Assembly: GCA_035533295.1 (NCBI GenBank)
Contig: DATLUA010000088.1
Location: 1-24,270, forward strand
DNA length: 24,270 bases
Reading direction: 5' to 3'
Origin: JAGWJU01 sp035533295
GTDB lineage: Bacteria; Elusimicrobiota; Elusimicrobia; UBA1565; UBA9628
Shown here: positions 1 through 8,334 of the stretch, in pieces
How the letters are laid out: every line of letters starts with the position of its first letter
Position numbering within the stretch: position 1 is the first letter of the stretch
The notes under the pieces: model-generated
The model's database searches: none
Told to the model about the DNA's origin: nothing
What the model saw: only the letters and a program-made list of their open reading frames with translations
Program-made: the position numbers and the translations under genes

Positions 1-21
1 TTGGCAAGCTGCAAATTCGTC

Positions 22-55
22 ATATGACACCATATAATAATATATAGTGTTATAT
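22..55. repeat. AT-rich imperfect palindrome inside the terminal repeat
   Basis: Two 15-base arms (22-36 and 41-55) flank the loop ataa. Thirteen of fifteen positions are complementary, with mismatches at bases 26 and 31. The core reads ACACC...AGTGT around alternating AT. The mirror copy is at 24217-24250. It lies beyond the terminator of the adjacent gene, so it is not part of that gene. It could be an operator, a cruciform-forming repeat or a telomere-like end sequence; nothing here decides between them. Confidence 0.7.
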
Positions 56-64
56 TTCAAGCAG

Positions 65-107
65 AAAATGGGGAATCCGGTAAAGCAAACACGGATTCCC
101 GCATTTT
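65..107 (-). terminator. Rho-independent terminator of the efflux operon (bidirectional)
   Basis: The 9-bp stem GGGAATCCG/CGGATTCCC (71-79 with 92-100) surrounds a 12-base loop. One bulged base (101) follows, then a further 6-bp AAAATG/CATTTT extension. Read on the minus strand, the stem ends in TTTT 16 bases after the stop of the outer-membrane factor gene, as expected for the end of that operon. The A/T tails on both sides would let it act in both directions. An identical copy at 24165-24207 lies in the right terminal repeat. Confidence 0.75.
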
Positions 108-122
108 AACGACGGTTAGAAT

Positions 123-1469
123 CTACTTTCGATTTTCCTGCATCGCAAGGGGCAGGCCGAGCAACAGACCGAGGCGCAATCGCGCCGCTTCAAGAGACGC
201 GTGGAGGCGGATGGCTTCTTCCGTGTCCTTCAAAAGGCTCGTTTCAAGGCCGACATAGGCGCCGGCGCTCATTTCCCCGTTGCGGAAACTCTGCTCGGCG
301 GACGAAGCGATGCTCCTCATGGCCGCCGTCTGCGCGCGCAGATCGTCAAGTTCCTTGTCCATGATGCGCGCCGCGCTGTGGATTTGGTCGGCTTGGTTTT
401 GCGCTTGAGCCAGGCGCGCCAGGTAGGCTTGGCGCAGGGCGGCCCGATCGGCGCGCAAAACGGCGACGGCGCCGCGGCTGCCGTTTAGGACAGGCAAAGG
501 GAAGCTGAGCGCCGCGCCAGCGCTATAGACGTCTTCTTCGTTGCTGTGGCCCCACTGCAGTCCGAAATTAGGCGCCGGGAACTGGGATAGAACGGCTCGG
601 CGCAAGTCTTGCTGCCGGCTCTCGTAGCCTGCCTGCAAAGCCAGGAGATCGAGGCGTCGGCGGGCCATGGCCGCGATCGCCTCATGAAATTGCGGGGATG
701 AAAGCTCAGGGGAAGCGGTCGCGTCCAAGAATTTGGGCCGCGCCTGCGGCGAGAGGCCGAGAAGATAATCGAGCCGATGCCGGACCGCGTCGGCGTCCAA
801 GCGGATGCTTCGCAACTGAGCATCGGCGTCGGCCAAGACGGCCAAGTCCGCCGAAACTTTTTCCAGCGAAGCCGGCCTCTGTTGGAAATTGGACTGATCG
901 AACTGGTAGTCTTGGGCCACGAGCCTCCTGGCCTCGCTCACGCTCTTTTGCAGCCGCTGGTCCTCCTGTAGGCGAAAAAATAGCTCCCCCGCATTTTCGG
1001 CCGCTTGAGATTCCTGCCACAGCACGGCCAAGTCCGCCTGCCGGCCGTTGGCCCGCGCCGACGCTTCGGCCGAGGGGCGCAGGACGAAGGCCTCCAGGTC
1101 CTCGCTGACGGAGAGGTTATAGCCGGTCAGATGCACCGAGCTTCTGGAAACGTCGCCGCCGATAATGGGGTCGGGCAGCAGCCCGGCGGCGAAGATTTGC
1201 GCTTTGGCCACGCCGGCCTTGCGGCGCGCGGCCTTGAGATCGGGATCATTCTCAACCGCCAAGGCCATGACGTCTGCCTCCGTAAGCCCTTGGGCCAGCG
1301 CGCTTGAGATGGAAAGACCCGCGAGGCTCAAATTCTTGGCGAGCGTTCGGGAGAGCGGAGCCGCCGCCGTGTCGGGAGATGCCGGAAGGGGCAGGGGCGC
1401 GTAGCCCGCGCAGCCGCCGAGCAGAAGGACTGGAACAAGAAAAAACGGCGCGGCGGATTTTCGCTTCAT
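123..1469 (-). CDS. TolC-family outer-membrane efflux lipoprotein
   Basis: A 448-residue outer-membrane factor, the usual size for the OEP/TolC family, expected to form the exit duct for the RND permease encoded just upstream. The N-terminus is basic, then hydrophobic, and ends in a lipobox LLGGC, with Cys20 the likely lipidated residue. The remainder is alanine-, leucine- and glutamine-rich helix typical of the TolC coiled-coil barrel, with the two-fold pattern of the family (segments starting near residues 60 and 260). Its ATG overlaps the permease stop by four bases (ATGA), implying translational coupling. It is the last gene of the operon and is followed by a hairpin terminator. The stop codon lies inside the left terminal repeat, but the C-terminus, running past the conserved LGLLLGLPL, looks complete. 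Substrate unknown. Confidence 0.93.
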   Translation of the reverse strand: MKRKSAAPFFLVPVLLLGGCAGYAPLPLPASPDTAAAPLSRTLAKNLSLAGLSISSALAQGLTEADVMALAVENDPDLKAARRKAGVAKAQIFAAGLLPDPIIGGDVSRSSVHLTGYNLSVSEDLEAFVLRPSAEASARANGRQADLAVLWQESQAAENAGELFFRLQEDQRLQKSVSEARRLVAQDYQFDQSNFQQRPASLEKVSADLAVLADADAQLRSIRLDADAVRHRLDYLLGLSPQARPKFLDATASPELSSPQFHEAIAAMARRRLDLLALQAGYESRQQDLRRAVLSQFPAPNFGLQWGHSNEEDVYSAGAALSFPLPVLNGSRGAVAVLRADRAALRQAYLARLAQAQNQADQIHSAARIMDKELDDLRAQTAAMRSIASSAEQSFRNGEMSAGAYVGLETSLLKDTEEAIRLHASLEAARLRLGLLLGLPLAMQENRK

Positions 1470-4400
1470 TGCGCCGCCTTCCGCGACTGTCTCCGGCGCA
1501 GGCGCACGTAAAGGGCCGGGATGAGGTTGGTGCTCAAAAGGGCGCTCCAGACAACGCCTCCCAGCGTGACGATGGCCAAGCCCTGCTCCGGCGCGGCTCC
1601 CTGCCCGAAGCCCAGCGCCGTGGGCAGCATGCCCAGGACGGCCGTCAACGTGGTGAGCACGATGGGCCGGAAGCGCACGCCCACGGCCTCGCGCACGGCT
1701 GCCTCCGTCTCCATTCCCGCGGCTTCGTTCTTGCCCGCGCGATAAAGAAGAACGATGCCGTGGTTTAAGCCGATGCCGACAAGCGTCAGAAAGGCGATTA
1801 AGCCCGCGGCGTTCAAGCCCACGCCGCTGGCGGCCAGGGCGATGGCGCCGCCGGTGAAGGCCAGCGGGGTCAAAAGGAGCAGCAGTCCCGGAGCCAGGAG
1901 GCCGTCGAACTGCAAGATCATGATGCCGATCATGAGGGCGAAGGCCGCCAAGGCCGCGATGCCCAGACCCAACGCGGCTTTCTCGAGCTCTTTATAGAGG
2001 CCGCCGAAAGAGTAGCGGTAGCCGGCGGGCAGCACGACGCCCGAGAGCGCGCGCCGGGCCGCGGCGATAGTGCCGCCCAAGGGGCCGGTCGGCGTGGCGA
2101 GGATTTCAAGCGCTCGAGCTCCGTCCACGTGAATAAGCTGGTTCGGGGTGCTGGTCAAGCGGACGCGCGCGAGTTGCCCAAGCGGCGTCCAGCCCCCGGC
2201 GGTGCGAATGGGGAGACGCTTCAAGTCCGCTACGGACATTCCCGGCGCGCCCGCCAAGCGGACGTAAAGGTCCAACGGAACGTTGCCCTCGGGCACCCGC
2301 GCGGCGACGGCGCCGTCGATGAGGGGTCCGATCTGACTCCGGAGTCCGGCGGGCGTCAGCCCGTAGGCGTCCAGGGCGTTGGCGGCGGGCTCGATGAGGA
2401 TTTGGCTGACGGGATAGGCGGCGTTGTTGAAAATAGAGGTCAAGGACGGGATGCGGCGCAGGCGGGCGGTGAATTCATCCGAAAGACGACGCAGTTGGGC
2501 GATGTCGTTTCCAAAAATGTCGAGCACAAAAGGCTGCGAGAGTCCCGAAAGGCTCTCCCCCACCCGCTCGATGGTCGGGGTGTCCAAGGCGGACTGCACT
2601 CCCGTCATCCGGCTTTCCTTAAGGACTCGTGCGCCGATGGCATCGAGGCTGTTGACGTTGACGCCGGGTTTTAAGACGATTTCCATCTCGCCGGCGTAAG
2701 CGGGCTCGGTGTAGGCGGTGCCCGAGGCTGAACCGATGCGCGCGAGCACGTGGAGCACGTCTGGATCCTTCTTCAGCCGTTTGGTGATTTCGGCCACGGC
2801 GGCTTCGGTGTCGGCCAGCGAGGTTCCCGGCGGCAAGGTATAGCTTTCCAGGAGCACGCCCTCGTTCGGGAGCGGAAGGAAATTGACGGAAACCCAGGCC
2901 ATGGCCGCCACGCTCGCCAGGAAAAGAGCCAGGCAGGCGGCGAGGGCCGCTTTGGGCCGCATCAGGATATGCTCGAAAACCTTTTCATTTAAGCCGCGCA
3001 GGCGCGCCAAAAGCCGGGCGCTTTGCGCGGGTTTGGCTCGGCGCGCTCCTTTTATGAGGCCGAGGCTCAGCGGGATGAGGCTCAGCGACACCAAGAGGGA
3101 CGCCAATAGGGAGAACGTCATCGCCAAAGCGAACGGAGTGAAGAAAAGGCCGGCCAAGCCTCCCATGAAAAGCAGCGGAATGAAGACCGAGATGGTGGTG
3201 AGCGTCCCCGTGGCGTCGGGCCCGGCGATGTCCTTCAAGCCCCGCCAAATCCCTTCCCAGTGCCCGTCGCCTTCTTCCCAGCGATGATGGATGCTTTCCA
3301 GGACGATGATGCCGTCGTCGGCCAGAAGGCCCACGGCCACGGTCAAGGCGCCCAGGGTCATGAGGTCCAGGCCTTGTCCGGAGAAGTAGAGTCCCGCTAC
3401 GCCCATCAGGAGGGACATTGGAATGCTCAGGGCCAGCACCCAGGTGTCTCTGCTGCCGCCAAGGACCCAGAGCAGCACGCCGATGGCCAAAAGGCCGCCG
3501 ATGGCCAAGTTAAGGCCCAAATCTTTTCCGACCGCGCCGACTAAGTGCCCTTGGTTGTAGGCGCGGATCCAGCGCACCCCGGCCGGCAGTTCGCTATGAG
3601 TCGCGGCCAGAGCCGCTTGGACGGCCCGAGTCACGGGCACGGTCGAGGCCCCGGGCTGCTTGAAAACGTTCATCTCCAGAGCGGGGCGCCCGTCCAAAAG
3701 CACCGCATTCAAGGTCGGAACGGCGGCCCGCGCGACCCGCGCCAGCGCGCCCAGCGGGATAGGGCCGCCGGGCCCTTGGACGGCGATGCGCCTGACTTGG
3801 GCGGCCCGCAAGGGAAGATTTCTGACCTCGATGAAAATATCCTGATGTCCCTGCGTGAGGTAGCCGCCCGGCGTCAAAAGCACTTGGGACTTCAGGGCGC
3901 TGACCAGGGCCGCCGCGCTGACGCCGTAGCGGCGCAACGCGGTCAAATCCGGCTGCACCCAGAGGGCTTCGGCGCCCGCGCCGTAAAGGTTGACGATCTG
4001 GACGCCGGACAGCGCGCGCAGAGCGGGGACGACGTCGGCCAGAATGTCGCGTTGAATTTCGGCCGTAGGCAGCGAGGGCGGGATTTGGACGGCGTAGTCG
4101 GCCACCTCGTTGATGGAGTTGCCCATGATCTGGGCCAGAGGATGGACGGTCGGCGGCAAATCTCCCCGCGCCAGGTCGACGGCGCCATTGACGGCCTGCA
4201 AGTCCATTTGGGCGTTGGTGCCTTGCCGGAAGCGGACATCCGTCTCAACGGTCCCGTCCCCCATGGTGGAGCGCACGCCGGCCAAATCGGGCAGCGCGAG
4301 GATTCGTCCTTCCAGCGGCTGCACGATCTGCGTTTCCAATTCGAGCGCCGAGGCGCCCGGCTCATGGGCGATGACGCTGATCTGGGGAAAATCGAAGCGC

Positions 4401-4528
4401 GGCAGGACCTCGACCGGAATCTTATGCCAAGCGTAGAGCCCGCCGGCAAGGAGGGCTCCGTAAATCAGAAACCAAAGCGCGGGCCGCAGCAGAGTTGCGC
4501 GAGCGCCGCCTGGCTTTGTCTCGGGCAT
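1466..4528 (-). CDS. RND efflux permease, AcrB/HAE-like
   Basis: Inner-membrane proton-driven exporter of 1020 residues, full length for the RND superfamily. TM1 lies near residues 13-33 and is followed by the periplasmic porter region (PGASALELETQIVQPLEG). TM4 carries the proton-relay pair Asp404-Asp405 within GLLADDGIIVLES. A second large periplasmic loop and a second TM bundle follow. In TM10 the position of AcrB Lys940 is occupied by Asn922-His923 (GIGLNHGIVLL), as in several HAE/CzcA-type branches, so the relay differs from AcrB. The DD pair argues against a classical CzcA metal pump, which has DG, but substrate cannot be read from sequence. The ATG overlaps the adaptor stop (TAATG), and the stop overlaps the outer-membrane factor start, so the three genes form one operon. 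Confidence 0.95.
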   Translation of the reverse strand: MPETKPGGARATLLRPALWFLIYGALLAGGLYAWHKIPVEVLPRFDFPQISVIAHEPGASALELETQIVQPLEGRILALPDLAGVRSTMGDGTVETDVRFRQGTNAQMDLQAVNGAVDLARGDLPPTVHPLAQIMGNSINEVADYAVQIPPSLPTAEIQRDILADVVPALRALSGVQIVNLYGAGAEALWVQPDLTALRRYGVSAAALVSALKSQVLLTPGGYLTQGHQDIFIEVRNLPLRAAQVRRIAVQGPGGPIPLGALARVARAAVPTLNAVLLDGRPALEMNVFKQPGASTVPVTRAVQAALAATHSELPAGVRWIRAYNQGHLVGAVGKDLGLNLAIGGLLAIGVLLWVLGGSRDTWVLALSIPMSLLMGVAGLYFSGQGLDLMTLGALTVAVGLLADDGIIVLESIHHRWEEGDGHWEGIWRGLKDIAGPDATGTLTTISVFIPLLFMGGLAGLFFTPFALAMTFSLLASLLVSLSLIPLSLGLIKGARRAKPAQSARLLARLRGLNEKVFEHILMRPKAALAACLALFLASVAAMAWVSVNFLPLPNEGVLLESYTLPPGTSLADTEAAVAEITKRLKKDPDVLHVLARIGSASGTAYTEPAYAGEMEIVLKPGVNVNSLDAIGARVLKESRMTGVQSALDTPTIERVGESLSGLSQPFVLDIFGNDIAQLRRLSDEFTARLRRIPSLTSIFNNAAYPVSQILIEPAANALDAYGLTPAGLRSQIGPLIDGAVAARVPEGNVPLDLYVRLAGAPGMSVADLKRLPIRTAGGWTPLGQLARVRLTSTPNQLIHVDGARALEILATPTGPLGGTIAAARRALSGVVLPAGYRYSFGGLYKELEKAALGLGIAALAAFALMIGIMILQFDGLLAPGLLLLLTPLAFTGGAIALAASGVGLNAAGLIAFLTLVGIGLNHGIVLLYRAGKNEAAGMETEAAVREAVGVRFRPIVLTTLTAVLGMLPTALGFGQGAAPEQGLAIVTLGGVVWSALLSTNLIPALYVRLRRRQSRKAAQ

Positions 4529-5178
4529 TAATTCGGCGGCTGGTAGTTTTTGGACACGTCGCGGTGGAATTCAAGGTAGGCATTGGAGACCACCACTTTC
4601 TGGCCTGGCTCCAAGCCGCTCTTGATGTAGGTTCGCCAGCCGCGTGAGGGCCCGGGCACGACTTCCCGCGCGACGTCCTGGCCCGATTCGCCGCGCACGA
4701 GGACCCACCATCGTCCGTGCGACGCGATAAGGGCGCTCGTCGGCACGGACACCAGGGAGTGTAGGGGTCCGTGGAGTTCGGCCGCACCGGCCATGCCGTT
4801 TTTCCAGCCCGGATGCGGCCCTGCCGGAACCAAAGCCACGGACTCGCTCCCATCAGATCCTAATAAAGGAAAGACGGCGCAAACCCTGACCGGGATGCTC
4901 TTGTCGGATGCCGCGTCGGCGGGCTGGAAGACCCCGCGCATTCCGGCGCGAATCGCTTCGGCGTCGGCCCCGTAATAAGCGGCCTTGAGCCAGAGGCCAG
5001 AGGCCGGACAGCCGGCAGGCGGCTGTCGTCCCCACGCCAAGGGGGGTTCCACTTGAGCGTATCCGGGGATGCGGATGCTGATGGTGCTCAGGTGCACAAC
5101 TATGGTGTCGGATCCGGCGGCAGTTTGAGCGGCTGCTTGGCGCAACCCGCACGATGCGGCTAGGCAGACGGCAAACAT
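4528..5178 (-). CDS. RND periplasmic adaptor, internally shortened
   Basis: About 216 residues from the ATG at 5178, with signal peptide MFAVCLAASCGLRQAAA. A GTG eight codons further upstream is an alternative start. The N-terminal strand (RIPGYAQVEP) and the C-terminal barrel and membrane-proximal regions (WLKAAYYGADAEAIRAGM, SVPTSALI, PGPSRGWRTYIKSGLEPGQ) fit the HlyD/MFP adaptor family. Only about 15 residues join GYAQVEPP to the LWLKAAYYG region. Family members normally have 100 or more residues there, forming the lipoyl domain and the coiled-coil hairpin that docks on TolC. Adaptors of this family are usually 300-400 residues. The frame stays open across the join, so this is an in-frame internal loss rather than a stop. 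It may be non-functional. It ends in TAATG with the permease. The reading frame also extends upstream to 5544, but that part overlaps a promoter on the other strand and does not look like adaptor. Confidence 0.8.
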   Translation of the reverse strand: MFAVCLAASCGLRQAAAQTAAGSDTIVVHLSTISIRIPGYAQVEPPLAWGRQPPAGCPASGLWLKAAYYGADAEAIRAGMRGVFQPADAASDKSIPVRVCAVFPLLGSDGSESVALVPAGPHPGWKNGMAGAAELHGPLHSLVSVPTSALIASHGRWWVLVRGESGQDVAREVVPGPSRGWRTYIKSGLEPGQKVVVSNAYLEFHRDVSKNYQPPN

Positions 5179-5500
5179 TGAAAAAGTTGGGCGTGCCACT
5201 GGAACGATTATGCCTCTTCTCCCCCCCCCCAGTGCAACTTTAGCGCAGCTCTCCTCAGACACAAACCGCTCCACAGAGTCAATATAATCCACATATCGCC
5301 TGGCCCAAACCACCCAAACGGCCAGCTTGCTTGTCGGATCAACGGCCCTTTCTTTTTGATTACGGCCGGATCCAACGCATCCAAGAACCCTCGGCATTTC
5401 CGCACATCGTTCCAGGCTGAAGCGTTGGTTTTGAGTATCTGAATTCTGGGCGCGGCCCGGGTCCTCGAGCGCCCCGAAGGCGGGCGTGACCAAAATCACA
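5179..5500. other. Divergent intergenic region with a C10/G10 tract
   Basis: This stretch separates the minus-strand efflux operon from the plus-strand FecR operon. It is less GC-rich than its surroundings and holds no recognisable domain in any frame, although a minus-strand frame stays open from the adaptor up to 5544. A run of ten C (5221-5230; ten G in the operon's sense) lies about 43 bases upstream of the adaptor ATG. Such tracts can vary by slippage, or be miscounted in sequencing. I see no convincing -35/-10 pair for the efflux operon, though one must lie here or just upstream. Confidence 0.5.
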
Positions 5501-5529
5501 TTGACAAAGGCGCCCGCGGGGCCTATACT
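5501..5529 (+). promoter_or_regulatory. Sigma70-type promoter for the FecR/barrel operon
   Basis: TTGACA (5501-5506), a 17-base spacer and TATACT (5524-5529). This is a perfect -35, a 5/6 match at -10 and optimal spacing. Transcription would start near 5536, about 23 bases before the ATG at 5559, with a GCGAGG Shine-Dalgarno-like stretch at 5545-5550. It is the clearest promoter in the window. Confidence 0.85.
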
Positions 5530-5558
5530 TCCCCCGGTGTTCACGCGAGGCCCGACTC

Positions 5559-7040
5559 ATGAAAAAACCATCCCGCCCGGCGCTGTCGTTCTTTCTGAGC
5601 GCCGCGTTGCCTTTTGCCGTCTCGGCCCAAAGCCTGATTTCTCCGGGCGGGACGCCCCGCATTCAGCCGGACTTCGCCCATCCCGCGCCGGCCACCGCCC
5701 AAGGCGCGGCTAAAATCGAGACTCTCAGCGGTCCGGTCTTCATTTATAGGCGCGGCGCCGATTGGTCCCAGAGCCTGAGGCCGGGCTCGGCCCCGCCGAG
5801 CGCCGGAGACCGCGTCGTCACCGGCTTCGGAGCGCGCGCCGACTTCGTCCTCGCGGACGGCTCCGAGATCCGCCTCGATCCCAATTCGGAATTCTCGCTG
5901 CCCGAGGAAAATTCCGGGCGGGTCATCCTGTTTTTAAAGCTGGGCAAAATCTGGGTCAAAGCCTCGCGGGATTATCGGCGCGTCTTCGAGGTCCGCACTC
6001 CCAATCTAGTCGCCTCCGTGCGCGGCACGGAGTTCAGCGTGGCGGCGGGCCCGGGCGCGAGCGTGGCCCAGGTCTACCAGGGAGCCGTAGGCGTGCGAGC
6101 CCTGCTGCGCGGGCTGCCCTCCGGCGCGGAATCTCTGGTGCTCCCCGGGCAAAGCCTGCGGGCCGTCGGCGGCCTTTTGGGGCTGGTGCGCGCGATTTTG
6201 AGTCCCGGGACCAAGGCGCCGCTCAATCGCCATGTCCAAAAACAGATCAAGGCCCGCCTCGAAAGAATGTTGCAAAAAGCCAAGGCCGACGGCCGCACGC
6301 CGTTGGCCTTGGCCGTCCAAGACGCTCTGGCCACGAGAAATCCGCGCGTCATGCTCCAAGCGGCCGAGGCCTTGAGCGAGGAAGGCCCGGCCGGATCCGC
6401 CGCCGGCGGCGACGCGCGGCTGCTGGAAGGCTTCAAGGCCGGCAGGCCCTTGGAGGATTTAAGCCGTCCCGCGCCGACTTTCGCGCCCAAGGCGCCAACC
6501 GCCATGCCGCGGCCGCCCAAGAACCGCCAAGCCGACGCGGCCATGAACCAGTGGTTCGCGAGCCGAGAGATGAGCTTGCAGATCCAGCAGTCCCAGCAAA
6601 GCGCAATCCTGGCCCAGGAGGCCGCGACGCCCTCGGCCTCGCCCACGGCGGCGATGGTGACCGCTGCGGCTTATCAGCAGCAGTTCCAGCAGCACTACAT
6701 CGACGCGCGCCGGGTCATGGCCCGCGCCCTCGGAATGCCGCCTCCGCCTCAGTCCGCGCAGGCCCCGGCGCAAAGCGGCGGCGTCCCAACGGCGCCGCCG
6801 CCGAGCCCCACGGCGGCCATGGCCGCCGCCATGCCGCCCGCGGCTATGCAGCCTCCGCCGCAGTCCTCGCCCACGGCGCAGTACAGCTATACGGCGCCCA
6901 CCATCGCCCAGCCCTCGTACTCGCCCATCAACTATGCGCCGCCGCCGAGTCCCACGGGATCCGGAACCTGCGTCTACACCTGCACGCCCGGCACCTGCTC
7001 CAATGGCATCTGCTCGGCGCCCATTTGCACCTGCCAGTAA
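5559..7040 (+). CDS. Secreted FecR-domain protein with Pro/Ala-rich region and Cys-rich tail
   Basis: 493 residues. A Sec signal peptide (about 1-24, ending SAQ) is followed by a FecR-type domain at about 52-200, with the characteristic VRGTEF at 154-159 and a following beta strand VAQVYQGAVGV. There is no transmembrane anchor and no neighbouring ECF sigma gene, so this is not a FecIRA-type signalling anti-sigma factor. It is more likely a free periplasmic or surface protein using the FecR fold structurally. Residues about 280-470 are Pro/Ala/Gln-rich with repeated SPTA motifs and are probably extended. The last 26 residues hold six cysteines spaced C-x3-C-x4-C-x4-C-x4-C-x-C, suggesting disulfides or a metal site. 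A barrel gene follows after 14 bases, so the two products probably act together at the outer membrane. Function is otherwise unknown. Confidence 0.88.
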   Translation: MKKPSRPALSFFLSAALPFAVSAQSLISPGGTPRIQPDFAHPAPATAQGAAKIETLSGPVFIYRRGADWSQSLRPGSAPPSAGDRVVTGFGARADFVLADGSEIRLDPNSEFSLPEENSGRVILFLKLGKIWVKASRDYRRVFEVRTPNLVASVRGTEFSVAAGPGASVAQVYQGAVGVRALLRGLPSGAESLVLPGQSLRAVGGLLGLVRAILSPGTKAPLNRHVQKQIKARLERMLQKAKADGRTPLALAVQDALATRNPRVMLQAAEALSEEGPAGSAAGGDARLLEGFKAGRPLEDLSRPAPTFAPKAPTAMPRPPKNRQADAAMNQWFASREMSLQIQQSQQSAILAQEAATPSASPTAAMVTAAAYQQQFQQHYIDARRVMARALGMPPPPQSAQAPAQSGGVPTAPPPSPTAAMAAAMPPAAMQPPPQSSPTAQYSYTAPTIAQPSYSPINYAPPPSPTGSGTCVYTCTPGTCSNGICSAPICTCQ

Positions 7041-7054
7041 AAGGGACTAGCCGG

Positions 7055-8311
7055 GTGAAAACTTTGCCCGCGGCCGTTGCGGCGATGTGCGCGTGCTTGG
7101 CGTTCTCCGGCTTTCCAGCCGCGGCGATGGAGAACGCTCCCATGCTCAAGCTCGACGCCGCCGGAGGACGGCTCTTCTTCCACGACTACGGCGGCGAGAA
7201 CGACACCACCACCGGCAGCGCGGACTGGCTCATGGCCGACGGACTCAAGTTCTCGGACCACGACGCGCTCCTGCCGTCCTTAAACGGCCGATACTCGCGC
7301 AGCAGCCAGGTCAACCAGATCGGCGGCGGCGGCACGCTCGTCACCCAGTCGCTCGACGACACCGCGGGCCTGCGCTGGATCCGTTCCTTCGGCGCCTGGG
7401 CCCTCAAGCCCAACGCCTCCTATAAAAGCGAGCTGGCCACCATCGACAGCCAAGAAGACCTGGGCGCGGGCCTTTTCGACTTCGGGCAGGAAAGCGCGGG
7501 CGCGGAGCTGGAATGGACCGGCCAAGGCGCGCTAAAGTCCGTGCGCCAGGATTTTTCCGTTTCCAACACGGACTACTATCACTACCAGCCCGGCCGCTCG
7601 CCGCTCTTCGGCGCCGAACTGCTCTCCAACGGCCGCGACTTGAATTTCATCTCCTACGGTTACACCGCGACCGCCGATCTCGCTCCCTGGGCCGGGGGGC
7701 TTTTAAGCGCGTCCTTGGGCGGCTCGTACCTGGATTACGGCGATCAAAAAGTCGTCGAAGGGGACACCGGCGCCAAGACCTTCACGATCACCTCGCGCGC
7801 GCGCCAGGACTGGATGGGAAACTTCGTCGCGTCCATAACCCAGAAGCTGCCCGACGATCCGGGGGGATTGCCTGTTACGGGCTCGGCCACCCTCAGCCTG
7901 GGCTTCACGGCGTTGCGTTCGAACCAGAACGACGTGGACAAATACCAGTCCGACTCCTCCGTCTTCAAGTTCAACCCCGATTACTACAGCTACGACGAGT
8001 TCTCCGCGGGGCCGCTGGTGAGCCTCGTCGTCGCGGGCAAGCTGCGCATGAGCTTCTCCTACAATTTCGCCCGGCGCGACTATCTCTCCCGCCCCGTCCA
8101 AAACGGCGCAGGGAACTATCTGGGCGGCAATGTCTACACGGACACGCACACCCTGGCTTACTCGGCAAGCTATCCCGTCTGGCCGTCCGGCTTAAGCGCG
8201 CAGATTTCCGGCGGCTACGTCGCTTCCTCCTCGAACATGGCCTTCGAGAACTTCTACCTCTACAACTACAGCTACCCCTACGCCTTCGCGGGCTTAAGCT
8301 ACGCGCTCTAG
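7055..8311 (+). CDS. Predicted outer-membrane beta-barrel protein
   Basis: 418 residues starting at GTG 7055. An AAGGGA ribosome site at 7041-7046 supports this start, although the frame is open much further upstream through the FecR gene. A signal peptide (about 1-24, ending in PAAAM) is followed by alternating polar/hydrophobic strands rich in Tyr, Phe, Trp, Ser and Gly (for example SVSNTDYYHYQPG and SFSYNFARRDY) with short turns of Asp, Asn and Gly. The chain ends in a strand FAGLSYAL, which is barrel-like but ends in Leu rather than the usual Phe. I do not recognise a specific family. It shares the promoter and transcript of the FecR-domain gene 14 bases upstream. It could be a porin-like channel or a surface structural barrel. 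Confidence 0.75.
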   Translation: MKTLPAAVAAMCACLAFSGFPAAAMENAPMLKLDAAGGRLFFHDYGGENDTTTGSADWLMADGLKFSDHDALLPSLNGRYSRSSQVNQIGGGGTLVTQSLDDTAGLRWIRSFGAWALKPNASYKSELATIDSQEDLGAGLFDFGQESAGAELEWTGQGALKSVRQDFSVSNTDYYHYQPGRSPLFGAELLSNGRDLNFISYGYTATADLAPWAGGLLSASLGGSYLDYGDQKVVEGDTGAKTFTITSRARQDWMGNFVASITQKLPDDPGGLPVTGSATLSLGFTALRSNQNDVDKYQSDSSVFKFNPDYYSYDEFSAGPLVSLVVAGKLRMSFSYNFARRDYLSRPVQNGAGNYLGGNVYTDTHTLAYSASYPVWPSGLSAQISGGYVASSSNMAFENFYLYNYSYPYAFAGLSYAL

Positions 8312-8334
8312 GCGCCGCGGCCCGGCCCAGGCGC

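Larger units (their letters stand above)
2..140 (+). repeat. Left 139-bp terminal inverted repeat
   Basis: Position p here is the exact complement of position 24272-p. Identity runs unbroken from base 2 to base 140 and stops at base 141 (c here, where pairing would need g). The repeat holds the last codons and TAG stop of the outer-membrane factor gene (123-125), a terminator hairpin (65-107) and an AT-rich imperfect palindrome (22-55). Because both copies sit exactly at the sequence ends, this may be a real terminal repeat, a genomic repeat at which assembly stopped, or a fold-back artefact. Position 1 is the only base outside it. Confidence 0.97.

Noticed and set aside
3545..4531. 328-codon plus-strand frame opposite the first RND permease
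   Set aside because: Antisense to a clear RND gene, Gly/Arg/Asp/His-rich, no domain and no ribosome site.
5179..5544. Upstream extension of the adaptor frame (about 120 codons before the ATG at 5178)
   Set aside because: It overlaps a near-consensus promoter on the other strand, has no ribosome site or adaptor similarity, and the internal ATG begins a proper signal peptide.
5762..7054. Long plus-strand frame (849 codons) preceding the barrel protein in the same frame
   Set aside because: Its first 431 codons are an Arg/Gly/Pro-rich shadow of the FecR gene; the barrel signal peptide and ribosome site place the start at 7055.
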